Part shown: positions 54,452 to 64,000 of the stretch, one piece after another
Layout: every line of letters starts with the position of its first letter
Position numbering within the stretch: the first letter of the stretch is position 1
Made by a program: the position numbers and the translations under genes
The notes under the pieces: model-generated
Seen by the model: only the letters and a program-made list of their open reading frames with translations
Told to the model about the DNA's origin: nothing
The model's database searches: none
Assembly (NCBI GenBank): GCA_009733715.1
Contig: WMKJ01000014.1
Location: 62,001 to 126,000, forward strand
DNA from: Herpomyces periplanetae
Lineage: Eukaryota; Ascomycota; Laboulbeniomycetes; Herpomycetales; Herpomycetaceae
DNA: 64,000 nucleotides
Reading direction: 5' to 3'

Positions 54452-56574
54452 TCAAGATGGTGTAGACCATACGGGAGATGGGGAATAAACACCTCCGCTC
54501 TGTAGTTTATCACCTCGTGCGGTAGCGCCGAGAGCGTCTAATTCCGTGTTGCCAAATTGAGACTGTGATTTGATAAATGAGCCGCGGTCGTCTCGCATTG
54601 GCTGATAACGGGTATCAGGATCGGAGGAAGTAAGTGCATAAGTTGATGCAAGCAATACCATTACTAGAAGAACCAGAGCGAATGCCGCGTTATAAACGAA
54701 GAATACAACCCCCATGATGCCGGTTACAAGACCCTATACAAACGTTAAAATTAAACCTTTGGAATATTATGCAAACACGGGAAAAGATAAAATAGGAATA
54801 ATGGAAGGAAAAAACTCACCGGTTGTCGAAATACGCGTGAAAACATTAAAAGGAATACTGCACTGATAAAATTAATCGAAGCGATTGAAATATTTAGCGC
54901 ATTCGTTCTACGATCCATATAGGGCCTGATCAAACAAACAGCCAAGAGGAAACAGGCTTCGATAATCAATAAAGCTATGGCCTGAGTAGTCCCATTTTTT
55001 TGGGCTAATGCGATGAATGGCCCTTTAATTAAAATGTATAAGAGACATGGAATGATAAAATAATAGGCTGACGCTTTAAACTGAACGTATAGGAAGCCCC
55101 ATTTGTTCAAAGAGAAAGGGTCAGAATAGAGAATGTAGGCAGGATTCTTATGCATGGTGATAGACCTTTGTGCAATCCGCCAAACCTTTAACGCGGCCCA
55201 TCCCAGTATCATAATCATGATTGCTATTGTAAATACAGCGAGGATAACTTCGGCAGACGAATCGCGTCTAGTTAGCTCCCAAAGGCACAATACAATCATC
55301 TGGGGAAGACCAATTAAAACGATTCTAAATAAAATTCCTTTTAACACGGTAGTCCAGCCGTGTCTAAATTCGTAGAACTTATTTCCCTTCATATGACCCG
55401 CACGAAAGAGTACTTCGCACACTAATTTAAACATGCTCACCATTAATATGATGAACATGACAAACAGAATGAAGAATGAGTAACCCGTTAAGAATATATT
55501 AGTACTTTCAATGTGTGCTTTGAAACCGACACGTAGTATACCACGTAGTGTAACAGCTTTGGAAGAGGTAGGGGGATTGGTCTTGATAATTGTTGCAGCT
55601 CTACGAAAGAGATCACGTTTTTGAATGTGGAATGAGGTGGTGGAGAGCGATGATAATAAAGTTGAAGACGAACCCCCGGTTGCACGCTGATACCAAGTGC
55701 AAAGTTTATGCAGAGGCGCTACCCTAACTAGGCCCATGCTCCACTGAAAATTTTGAGTCCAAGAAGAAACTATGGGAGGTAAATGAACGGCCGACATGCC
55801 AATGAAAGCCTGGGCCTGAAAATATCCAAACAAAGCCAGAGCGTTAGCAGCTACATGAGCAGCAGTATTGGAGTGACCCAGACCAGATGTTATGGCGGAG
55901 GCCAGTAATCCCAATCCGGCAATGACAGCAGTAGCCCAGCCTACGGCCTTTTGGTAGACCGTTTTCCCATTGGAAAGCTCAGCTTCAACACAGGCCAAGG
56001 GTCGTCGAGTTTGAGTATCGTTAATATAAATTTGGACTTTACCATCTAAATCGGGAACAGTGTAAGCTATCCCAGGAACTTGATTAACAACGGATTTTGG
56101 CAGTATAGTGTTGGAAAGGATGTTGATGGGACCGGTGTTCATGGGACATAGCCCCTCTAAGCCTTGACTGGCGCACGGGTCTAAAGGTTTGTTGAAAGCT
56201 TCAAAACCATAAGCAAAAATCCTAAGTTCAGCAGTAACATTTCCGAAGATTTCCGATACACCAACGAAGTTGAAGGTTAAAGTTTCATTATCTGGAGTGA
56301 AGATTACTTTGAATAAGGAGGCAGAAAATCCCGAACGAGCCATGCAGGGATTTAGGGAATTAGATTCGAGCAAACGGATAGCGGTGGCGAATGGAGTTAG
56401 CCATATTGTAGTAATGAGTAATAGAAAGGGTAGACGATAGGGAGCGCGTAAACGTAGAGAATGATTAGAGTAGGATGATACAGGGAAAAAAGAGTGAGAG
56501 GGTAACCAGGCTTTCAGGTGAATGAGAAAGCTGATAAAGGGACTAAACGACGGAAAGTTGAGCAAAGGGGACAT
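54452..56574 (-). CDS. FLC/TRP-like channel protein (flavin carrier family)
   Basis: Two exons, 56574-54820 and 54733-54452, give 678 residues. The GTGAGT donor and TATAG acceptor join FRQP to GLVTGIMGVVFFVYNAAFAL in frame. The N-terminus is hydrophobic and signal-like (YRLPFLLLITTIWLTPFATA). A luminal ML-like domain with paired Cys follows (SLNPCMARSGFSASLFKVIF, LDPCASQGLEGLCP), then TRP-type membrane segments: AVGWATAVIAGLGLLASAIT, SVHIPP-like loop AVHLPPIVSSWTQNFQWSMG, FILFVMFIILMVSMFKLVC and later helices. Members (yeast Flc1-3, fission yeast Pkd2/Trp1322) act in ER FAD transport, calcium homeostasis and cell-wall integrity. The C-tail is short and polar. Which paralogue this is cannot be decided here. 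Upstream lies a 5 kb gene-poor region. Confidence 0.88.
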
Positions 56575-57005
56575 AACGAGGACACGATGAAGACGCGAGT
56601 GAGGGAGAAATAAGAGCGAATAAAGTTCGAAAAGAGGGAGGTAGAGGAAGGGAGAATATTAAAAACGAGGGAAAATCATTAAAGCAGTTAAAGATAAAGT
56701 GACGAGATAAAATGGTATAACTTCATCACCACGGGTTATGAATAAATAGGGGGATGGATGGTGTAGGAATGAATTAAAGAGTGTGTGAATAAAAGGAAGG
56801 TGAAAAGGACGGGCAAAGAAGTTTGGAGGAAGAAAAGTGAGGTAGAAGCGAGAGGTGGTGGATGAATGGCCACGGCAAATATATAAGGGAAGATAGAAAA
56901 GCCGAAGTAGGGAAAGGGGGTTCGGGGTAGCGTCGGATCGCCAATTCAACCTTGCCGATGAGTATCTCGGCTGGATCAATGGGATAAAGTGGCGTTAGAA
57001 CTTGG

Positions 57006-57151
57006 CGGGGTGGGGTGAGGTGGGGTGTAGAGAGGTGAGGTGAGGTGAGGTGTGGTGAGGTGTGGTGTGGTGTGGTGTGGTGTGGTGTGGTGTGGTGTGG
57101 TGTAGTGTGGTGTAGTGTGATGGGGTGAGGTAAGGTGAGGTATAGTTAGTA
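57006..57151 (+). repeat. (TGTGG)n/(TGAGG)n pentanucleotide microsatellite
   Basis: About 145 bases of five-base units, mostly TGTGG in the centre (57051-57110) with TGAGG variants at the edges, so all G and T on one strand at its core. It is imperfect at the ends, suggesting age. Confidence 0.9.
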
Positions 57152-58995
57152 GAGTGAAGAGGGAGAGGGGTGAATAGTATGAAAGGATGTTAAAAAATGA
57201 AAAAAGTTAAAAACGACAATGAGAAGAGACAAGTGAAGGAAGGAAGTATTTGAACAGTGTATTTGAAGGTATAGAAAAAAATTAACGAGTAGTGGAAGAA
57301 AGAAAACAAAATTTAAGTAAGAGGATGTTAATCGAGCAGAAGACGTGTTGAAACGTTTCTTTTTAAACCCCTGTACAAAGCCAGGAATGGAGCGTACAGC
57401 ACAAAAATGAACAACTGATTAGTAATTGGGTATTAGGTAAGGGGTAGTAATGGGGAGAGGGGGGGTTAGTTTAGCGAGGGACAGGTGAGGAAGAGGGGAG
57501 GAAAATAAGAGAGAGGAAGGAGGAGTTAAAGTTATCAAAGAGGGGAAAATGGTGGTGGAAAAAAAACGGGAAGAAATGAGAAAACAAAAGTAGTTATATA
57601 CGAAAATTACATGAAGAAACACAAAAATGTATACAAAATATGCAAGAAAGATAATAACCCCACACTCTCTTTCAAGTACGGAATTCTGAACCCCAAACTG
57701 TATCAGAAACGCTGCTTAAATGATACCCCCAATGTTGATGACTAATCGTACACGTGCTGGGTGTGGCGGTGCGGGTTGATGGTGGTGCTGAAGCGATTGT
57801 GGGTGTGGATGGAGGGGAAGAGGTAGGAGTATTTACAAGTATATAACAGTTAATATAAATGCAATTGTAAATAGGATCTTGGTGATGAATGGGGTTGTTT
57901 TCTACATTAATTTCTGTATCATTGTTTTATATGCCTCGTTGGTATGAGTGTGACGATCAACTTGATCTTGGATAGGGTTGTGTATGTCTGTCCAAGTGTA
58001 CATCGTCATCATCTATGCATGCATTTCATTCTGACGCTTCAAGTGAGGCAGATCACTCACAACGTTTACGGGGCGATTTTCGTTAGGGCTATCTTGTTTC
58101 AAAATTTTCGAGATAAAGTATAGTGGAGTTACGGGGAAGTAGAATCATAATATTTGTACTGGGAATACTACCTAACCCCAGGCCGGTTTGAAGGGTTAAC
58201 ATGACCACCATGTCAAGTTAGAGTATCGGGTAATATGACCAGCATGGAAGTTTGATAATTCCTGGGCTGGCTTAACTAACGTGAACTCAAAGTACATCAT
58301 CACCATCACTCAAAAAAGTACAATGATTTAATATTATGTACTAGTGTTTAGCAACCCTAAATTGGACATGAGATTCCAGGGCAGAATGTATCATGAAACT
58401 TTAAAAGTCGATTCACGTATGCTTGCACATATTAACTTACGCTAACGATAGATGATAACATCACCTTGTACAAAATTATAAATACGTTTTGTTTGATACA
58501 AGAGATGCTTCGGAGTATACAAAAATCGAGCAGTCATTTCCCCGGGTTAATGGTAGACGAATATGACCCAATTACTATATTAGTATGCTATACCATTTCT
58601 ATGGAAGGTGAATGCTTTAAACTTGCACATTAAAAATTTACGTGTTCACGTTAAAAGTTGATATGATTAGCTTTGCGGGTAATGGTGAATTATTGCAGGA
58701 AAGTAAGGGCAATTTAACCGGTTTAACGTGTGGACAGATTTATCAGGTTGGATTTATAGTGAACAATTAGGCAAACCAACACTCACACATGTATTGCGTT
58801 TGACCTCGAATAGACTGTCGACGTATACATATTTAAGCGCAACAGGATTCCATGCATGAGTATACAAGAACGTGGGTTAAACGGGTGATTCACAAGATCA
58901 AAATTCCGTGTAAATGTGGAGTAAGTAATGGTTAATTGGAAACGGTGTGAGCATGGAAGAGGGCGAAGGTGCGGATGTGAGTGTGAATGTTGATG

Positions 58996-59078
58996 CGGGT
59001 ATGGGTATGGGTATGGATGTGGATATGGATGTGGATGTGGATGTGGATGTGGATATGGATATGGATATGGATATGGAT
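58996..59078 (+). repeat. (GGATGT/GGATAT)n hexanucleotide repeat
   Basis: About 83 bases of six-base units with GGTATG at the 5' edge, then GGATGT and GGATAT mixed. It yields an apparent Pro-Tyr/Pro-His frame on the minus strand, not a gene. Confidence 0.9.
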
Positions 59079-60630
59079 GAGTATGGCAATGGGTAAAGAC
59101 TGTGGAATGAATGTTATCGGATGTGGAAGGTAAGTACAAACAATAGAATTTTATGGTAGGAACAGTGAAATGTGATCACTGCCTCATATTTTCCTGGCGA
59201 TACCAATGATTGACCTATAATCCGGATGAGTGGATTTAAATGGTATACACATACGTGTGCAGGTTCATCCAACCAATTTCAAATGAATACGTAAGTGATG
59301 TTATAGTATACACTCATAACCGTATTTCTTGGGGTTTGGTTGATAGTAATACAATACTGTTAGATAGTTCCACCTTGGTTAGCGAGTATTGACTTTGCGT
59401 ATGTTTAACTAGTGAAACTTACGGCAAACATTTAACGCAATGGGTCGAGTGACACGTTATTGATAGAGTTTGTGGAAAAGTGAAATTAAAGGATGTTAAG
59501 TGTAAATAAAGAGATGAATTAGTGTACTGGTACAATAAGGTTTAAGAAGTGTACGTGAAAACAATGCAATAATTTAGGGATGGGGAATTGTTTAGGGACA
59601 TTTAACAAGTTGTAGCATGAGATTTAATTTTGGGTAGGTCGGATGGAAGGGAATGGTGTAGGTTAATGTAGCGAAATGAGACTTGGGAGTTTGGATAAAC
59701 TGGGAAGCATGAAGTAATTTGGAGGGTGTGAATCAGATGAGTTTGTACGATTGAGTAACTTGACGGAAAATTAATGCGAAGTAATATCGGGAAGGGAGGA
59801 AACCAAAGTGGATAATGGCGATAAAGGAAGGCGAAAGTTTGAGATAGCGTGGGTAAATGTATAGGGACGAATGAGGTAGCGCGGGTTGGCTTTGGAAGAG
59901 AAGTAGGTTAATGGTAAGACTTTAAAAAAGTGTATACGTGTACTTTAGAAGAGAAAGAGGGGGAGAAGGTTGGTTGGTTGGTTGGAGGGATGGAGGTATG
60001 GATGGGTTAGACAAAACCATACGATAACTTGACACAGGTGTTGCCCTAATTTGCGAGGTGGAATGAGTGATGGTAAGGTTTACTTGAAAGTATAATGTAC
60101 ACTTTTAGCTTAGTTTTAACGTGAGTTACACTTTTTATTTTTTGTATAATGTTCTGGTAAGGCAAAGAGAACGTAACTAGATTAGAATGAATTATAGGAA
60201 TGGGGTGGGTGTGAAAGGATGGACGGAAGGGTCAGGGGAATGAAATGTTGTGAAAATTTTAGTGTGATTTGAAGGTAAGTTTGGCAAAGAGATTGATTAT
60301 ATTTAGTTATGCAAATGAATGAAAGTTATAAGTCAAGTTTAACCTATAGAAATAGAAAGGAATTGGGGAGGAGTGTAGGTAAGAGAGCATAAGGAAGAGG
60401 AGGACAAAGGAGTTTGTATGATTGAATAAATTGGTTAGATTGGGGGAGGTAAGGTATGAAGGGTGTAAGTGCGGAGTAGGAAAGGAGGATGTAGAGTGAG
60501 ATATAGATAGTAACTAAATTAACAATAATTAGATGGGAAGGGAAATAAAGCCGTTATTACGTGGCAGATGAAGTTTTAAGGGGAGGAAGTAAAGGATGAT
60601 TGGTATGGGGAGGATAATGAAGGAGAGGAG

Positions 60631-60684
60631 GTGGGCGTGGGCGTGGGCGTGGACGTGGACGTGGACGTGGACGTGGACGTGGGC
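60631..60684 (+). repeat. (GTGGAC/GTGGGC)n hexanucleotide repeat
   Basis: Nine exact six-base units: three GTGGGC, five GTGGAC, one GTGGGC. It is GC-rich in AT-rich surroundings. Confidence 0.95.
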
Positions 60685-61766
60685 AAAAGAATGGGCATGA
60701 ACATTGGTATGAGAAGAGACAGAAATGCAAAGGACGCTGGAGCGCAAAACATCAGCATAAATATGGGCAACACGAACACGAACCCCATCACGAACTCAAT
60801 CATGTTTATGCGCTCAAATGTATAGCCGCGCAAACATCCCAAAACGGCAAAAGCCCAGATGTATAGCTTGTCACATGACGCAGTGAGTGGGAGCAGCACC
60901 TCGGGGCGCAATGCGCCACAGCACCAGCCACGGATGTGGCGGGCACGTGGGCGGGCAGAGTGTTGGGCACGTGACGGTGGATTAAGAGCGGGAAGCGAAT
61001 TTGGGTTTTAGGGACAAAGAATGGTTGATGGGGGTGGGAAAAAAGGATTTTCCCATGAATAAACATTCAATTACTCGTAGTGCGCATATGCGGGTATACT
61101 GAAATATACCAAACCCAAAATGACCCACTTCCCCCCAAAATCGTAAGGATAACATTAATTCCAAACACAGCGGAATTCAATACCCATCCTCCCCTTCCCC
61201 TCCCTTCCCCAATCTTCTAAACTCCCTCGTACCATTATTTTCTCCCGTAAACACCTGCTTCACAAAAACTCTACGCCGGATGCGGGGAATGGTTTATCCG
61301 ATGACCTGGAAGGGAAATTCGGAGCGAAAAAGGTACGACACGAGCAAGTGGAAACGATGGGAGTAGGTTAGCGTTTATTTCTCGAACTGGCGAGTTCTCT
61401 GTACTATTATTTCATTTATCGTACTATAAATAGTTTGGTCTGTTCAAATATCACATTCTAGACGAGTGGTTTAACAGAGTTTAGCCGGGGCATTTCCACT
61501 TTTTTTCTCTTTACTACGTCAAACTGTACTTGGGAAAAAGAATCTCTTGGTCTACCTCTTCTAAATTTCAAAATACCGTAATATAACACCTATCCATCTT
61601 ATACTCCTCTCTCTTTTTCATGCTAATGTGATATTCTATTGGAAGAGAAACTAATAATATTTAGTCAAATCTACTTACTCGGTTAATCTGAAAAAAAAAT
61701 ACTAAATTAACGGTAACTTAATTAAAAACTACTAACGACCCATCACATAAATTTTTTCAATGCACC

Positions 61767-63752
61767 ATGGAAGACAGTCTATTGGATTCAGAATGTGACG
61801 GTAGAAGCGATTCAATGGCTTCACAAATGCTCGAACATACGGAAATCTCAAGTCATACGATTACAACGTGTAACAATACACAAGTTAATGGTGAACATGA
61901 ACACTCATACAAAAAAATTCAAGGCTCCTCATGCGAGGATCAATTTAATTCCTGCCCGGAAAAACGCGTCGATATTACCCACGAACGCTACAAGCCTACT
62001 TCACAAGCCGATTACGAACCTTCTTTGGAAAATGCTAAAATCCCAAAACCCAATACGTCCATAGCCCAAAATGACGCTAAAAATCTCGCTAAACTTAACG
62101 GTAATAGACGTCCTTCAACTGTACCTTTCGGATCTGTCGGTGCTCGCTTAGCTGCACGAGCTACTGCTCGTGCTTCCCATCAAAATTCTAATGAACGGAG
62201 CAATACATGTGCCACCACTACACCTACCGGTCGTGTCAAACGTCCAAGTCCTGCTCGATCTGCCACTAGTACAGCCACTCCTACCACTAATTCGCGTGGC
62301 GCCCCCAGCGTTAAAATGAGAAATGGAACTTCAACTCCCAAACTTCCTACCGCATCTACCGCGACTCCTGTCACTTCAACCCCCATCAACAAAATCACCA
62401 CTTCGGCCAAACCTCGCTCAGGAATAACCGTTAAAACAAAGGACAATTCCAAAAACGTGAACACTTCGACAACCATTCGACATGCAACATCAAATTTTTC
62501 ATCCAAACATCGCCCTCATGTACCAGAATCTGGCGTCGTAAGAAAGCAACCAAATGAATGTGATTTAGCTAAGCATGTGGCTGGAAGCGTTAAAGAAATT
62601 GGCCATTTGCGCGAAAAAATTGAACAGTGGGGTAGGATGCATAAAGAAAAAGATTCTCCCCTGGAAGTGGAACCCTTTGAAGAATTGTTTACCGAGGAAA
62701 TGAAAAAGAATGTAGTAAACAGTATTATGGCCATCGTCAAGTGTATAGATGATGTATGGGAGGGTAAAATTTCCAATGAATATGCAATTGAGCGGGATCA
62801 AAATGAAAAAGATGTTAACGATATTAATGATTTGCGGAGTCAAATTGATCAATTGGAAATTGAAGCACGCGAAAGTAAGGAGAGAGAAAGGGGCTACTTG
62901 GATACTATGGAACAATGGCAAAGAGAGAAGAGTGAACATGAAAGTGAACTTAAAAGTCAATTGAACACGGAAATCGAGGATTTGAGAAATAAAGTAATTG
63001 AAAAAGATAATGAAATTCGGGAAAATGGTACGATTATCGAATCTTTACAGGATGTTATAAAAAATTTGGAAGGAGAACTTGCAAAAGATCAACGAACTCT
63101 TGATGCAATGCGATCAGAGATTGCTGAATTGCATCGACGTAGTGAATTGCGATCACAGGAAGAAGCCAAAAACATTGCAAGTTTAACGGAATCCTTGAAT
63201 ACTTTTACCCAGGAAAATTCCCGGTTACGAATGCTTAACGGTGAAGTTACCAAACAGTATAACGAGCATATTTTAATCAGTGAAGATTTGCGCGGGAAAC
63301 TTGATGCGGCTCGTAAAATTTGTGAGGAACAAGAAGGAGAAATCCGTGAACTAATGAAGATGGAAGCAGTAGTAGAGGAGAAACTTAGACGGAAATTAAA
63401 GATGGGTTTAGAAAAAGGTGAAACACCGGGAACCGGAAATGGGGATCTTGTGGAAATCATGCGGAGAGAGCTTCACGAGAAAGAGCAAACTATAGGACGT
63501 GAACGAATGATGCATACCGAGCGAATTGAAGATCTTGAACGACAAATTTCCCGACTCAAAGTTGAAATGGAATTAATGGCCAAAAATGAGCAATCTGCCT
63601 TGGATTTGGCATTTGGCGAATCTCGCGATCAACAATCCATCATTCGAGATCTGCAAGACGATATAATTCGCTTGAAGCATGAAAACTCCGCATTAATGAA
63701 TTCAATAAATACCGTTCAGCGTGATGCAGAACACTCTCTGTCTATGAGTTGA
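61767..63752 (+). CDS. Unrecognised coiled-coil protein
   Basis: A 661-residue single-exon protein I cannot assign. The first 110 residues are polar and acidic. Residues about 120-260 are basic and Ala/Thr/Ser/Pro-rich (SVGARLAARATARASHQNSN, ARSATSTATPTTNSRGAPS), of the kind seen in microtubule-binding proteins. From about 275 to the end is a nearly continuous coiled coil: AGSVKEIGHLREKIEQWGR, QIDQLEIEARESKERERGYL, IEDLRNKVIEKDNEIRENGT and ERIEDLERQISRLKVEME. The architecture (basic disordered head, long coiled coil) would suit a cytoskeletal, spindle-pole or tethering protein, but that is inference from composition only. The start is the first ATG, after an AT-rich leader. No signal peptide or membrane segment was seen. 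Confidence 0.75.
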   Translation: MEDSLLDSECDGRSDSMASQMLEHTEISSHTITTCNNTQVNGEHEHSYKKIQGSSCEDQFNSCPEKRVDITHERYKPTSQADYEPSLENAKIPKPNTSIAQNDAKNLAKLNGNRRPSTVPFGSVGARLAARATARASHQNSNERSNTCATTTPTGRVKRPSPARSATSTATPTTNSRGAPSVKMRNGTSTPKLPTASTATPVTSTPINKITTSAKPRSGITVKTKDNSKNVNTSTTIRHATSNFSSKHRPHVPESGVVRKQPNECDLAKHVAGSVKEIGHLREKIEQWGRMHKEKDSPLEVEPFEELFTEEMKKNVVNSIMAIVKCIDDVWEGKISNEYAIERDQNEKDVNDINDLRSQIDQLEIEARESKERERGYLDTMEQWQREKSEHESELKSQLNTEIEDLRNKVIEKDNEIRENGTIIESLQDVIKNLEGELAKDQRTLDAMRSEIAELHRRSELRSQEEAKNIASLTESLNTFTQENSRLRMLNGEVTKQYNEHILISEDLRGKLDAARKICEEQEGEIRELMKMEAVVEEKLRRKLKMGLEKGETPGTGNGDLVEIMRRELHEKEQTIGRERMMHTERIEDLERQISRLKVEMELMAKNEQSALDLAFGESRDQQSIIRDLQDDIIRLKHENSALMNSINTVQRDAEHSLSMS

Positions 63753-64000
63753 ATTGGCCTGACCTGGCTTCTTCTGGCCCAACTCGATTTGGACTGTTCC
63801 ATCATTTTATACCCTTTTCTTCATCTTACCCTGGGGCTGAGCCCTTTTATCGTTCAAGTTTACGGGCACAGATGTTAGCTTACCTGTCGTCTCTGCCAGG
63901 GGCAGACTTACAATGGTAAGTGAAAATGGTCTGCGGTATCGCCAAAGGTGTGTTGTAGACAAAGTTATGTTATGCCGTGTTGCCCAGGATAATGCAAAGT
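63753..64000. other. 3' flank to window edge
   Basis: No feature recognised. Confidence 0.3.

Larger units (their letters stand above)
56575..61766. other. 5.2 kb gene-poor region with G-rich tandem repeats
   Basis: No supported gene. Minus-strand frames at 58783-59139 and 60529-60911 are produced by the tandem repeats (Pro-Tyr/Pro-His and Thr-Ser or Ala-His runs). From 56600 to about 60600 the plus strand is purine-rich. At about 60880-60975 a GC-rich island holds two CACGTG cores (60944-60949, 60968-60973) and TGTGGCG/CGCCAC words. From about 61150 to 61760 the plus strand becomes CT-rich, as in leaders of other plus-strand genes. Confidence 0.5.

Noticed and set aside
58783-59139. Minus-strand frame with Pro-Tyr/Pro-His runs
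   Set aside because: Generated by the GGATRT tandem repeat.
60529-60911. Minus-strand frames with Ala-His or Thr-Ser runs
   Set aside because: Generated by the GTGGRC tandem repeat; both frames over it are open only because of the repeat.
1-64000. Mobile elements, virus-like elements, CRISPR arrays, tRNA and rRNA genes
   Set aside because: I looked for transposase, reverse transcriptase, integrase and capsid motifs in the translated frames, long terminal or inverted repeats, and tRNA B-box sequences; none was convincing by eye. A profile scan would be needed to exclude degenerate copies.

Overview
The window is ordinary nuclear DNA of a fungus. The evidence is a gene set typical of fungi (AzgA purine permease, Cu-only SOD, Kar5 nuclear-fusion protein, FLC/TRP-like channel, Rif1 with N-terminal PP1 docking motifs, Ctr86, Hul4) and many short introns with GTAAGT-like donors and CTAAC/CTAAT branch sites. 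A nuclear complex I subunit (NDUFS3) excludes yeasts that lost complex I. I cannot place the organism below fungi; an ascomycete or another early branching lineage would fit. I see no transposase, reverse transcriptase, integrase, capsid gene, CRISPR array, rRNA or tRNA. Introns were joined by eye from reading frame, splice motifs and family alignment from memory. Where a junction is weak I say so.

Layout. 1-8.1 kb: an AzgA purine permease (minus) between gene-poor stretches, the larger being about 4.6 kb of purine-rich plus strand. 8.1-13 kb: a coiled-coil protein, a secreted Cu-only superoxide dismutase and mitochondrial NDUFS3. 13.9-19.1 kb: the CCR4-NOT ubiquitin ligase Not4, convergent with an unusually long Nse2-type SUMO ligase. 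19.3-29.8 kb: Ctr86/ataxin-10 and Kar5 (both minus), then Hul4 HECT ligase (plus), convergent with TFIIH subunit Tfb3/MAT1. 31.1-44.1 kb: a Bud27/URI-like prefoldin, a 2005-residue Rif1, glucose-6-phosphate 1-epimerase and V-ATPase subunit d (all plus), then Hub1 (minus). 44.3-56.6 kb: a TPMT-like methyltransferase, Otu2 deubiquitinase, GPI15/PIG-H, DEG1/PUS3, a RING ligase, a GMPPA-like nucleotidyltransferase and an FLC/TRP-like channel. 56.6-61.8 kb: a second gene-poor stretch with three G-rich short tandem repeats. 61.8-63.8 kb: an unrecognised coiled-coil protein.

Themes. Seven of the 24 genes modelled with reasonable support belong to ubiquitin, SUMO or ubiquitin-like biology or carry a RING (Not4, Nse2, Hul4, Tfb3, Hub1, Otu2, the RING gene). 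They are dispersed and I see no operon-like logic. Promoter regions repeatedly carry the palindrome TCACGTGA or its CACGTG core, and GC-rich islands with TGTGGCG/CGCCACA words recur in AT-rich surroundings. The oddest proteins are Hub1, with an 82-residue Arg/Ser-rich N-terminal extension and no terminal double tyrosine, and the 615-residue Nse2 homologue. I found no self-contained new defence or mobile system.
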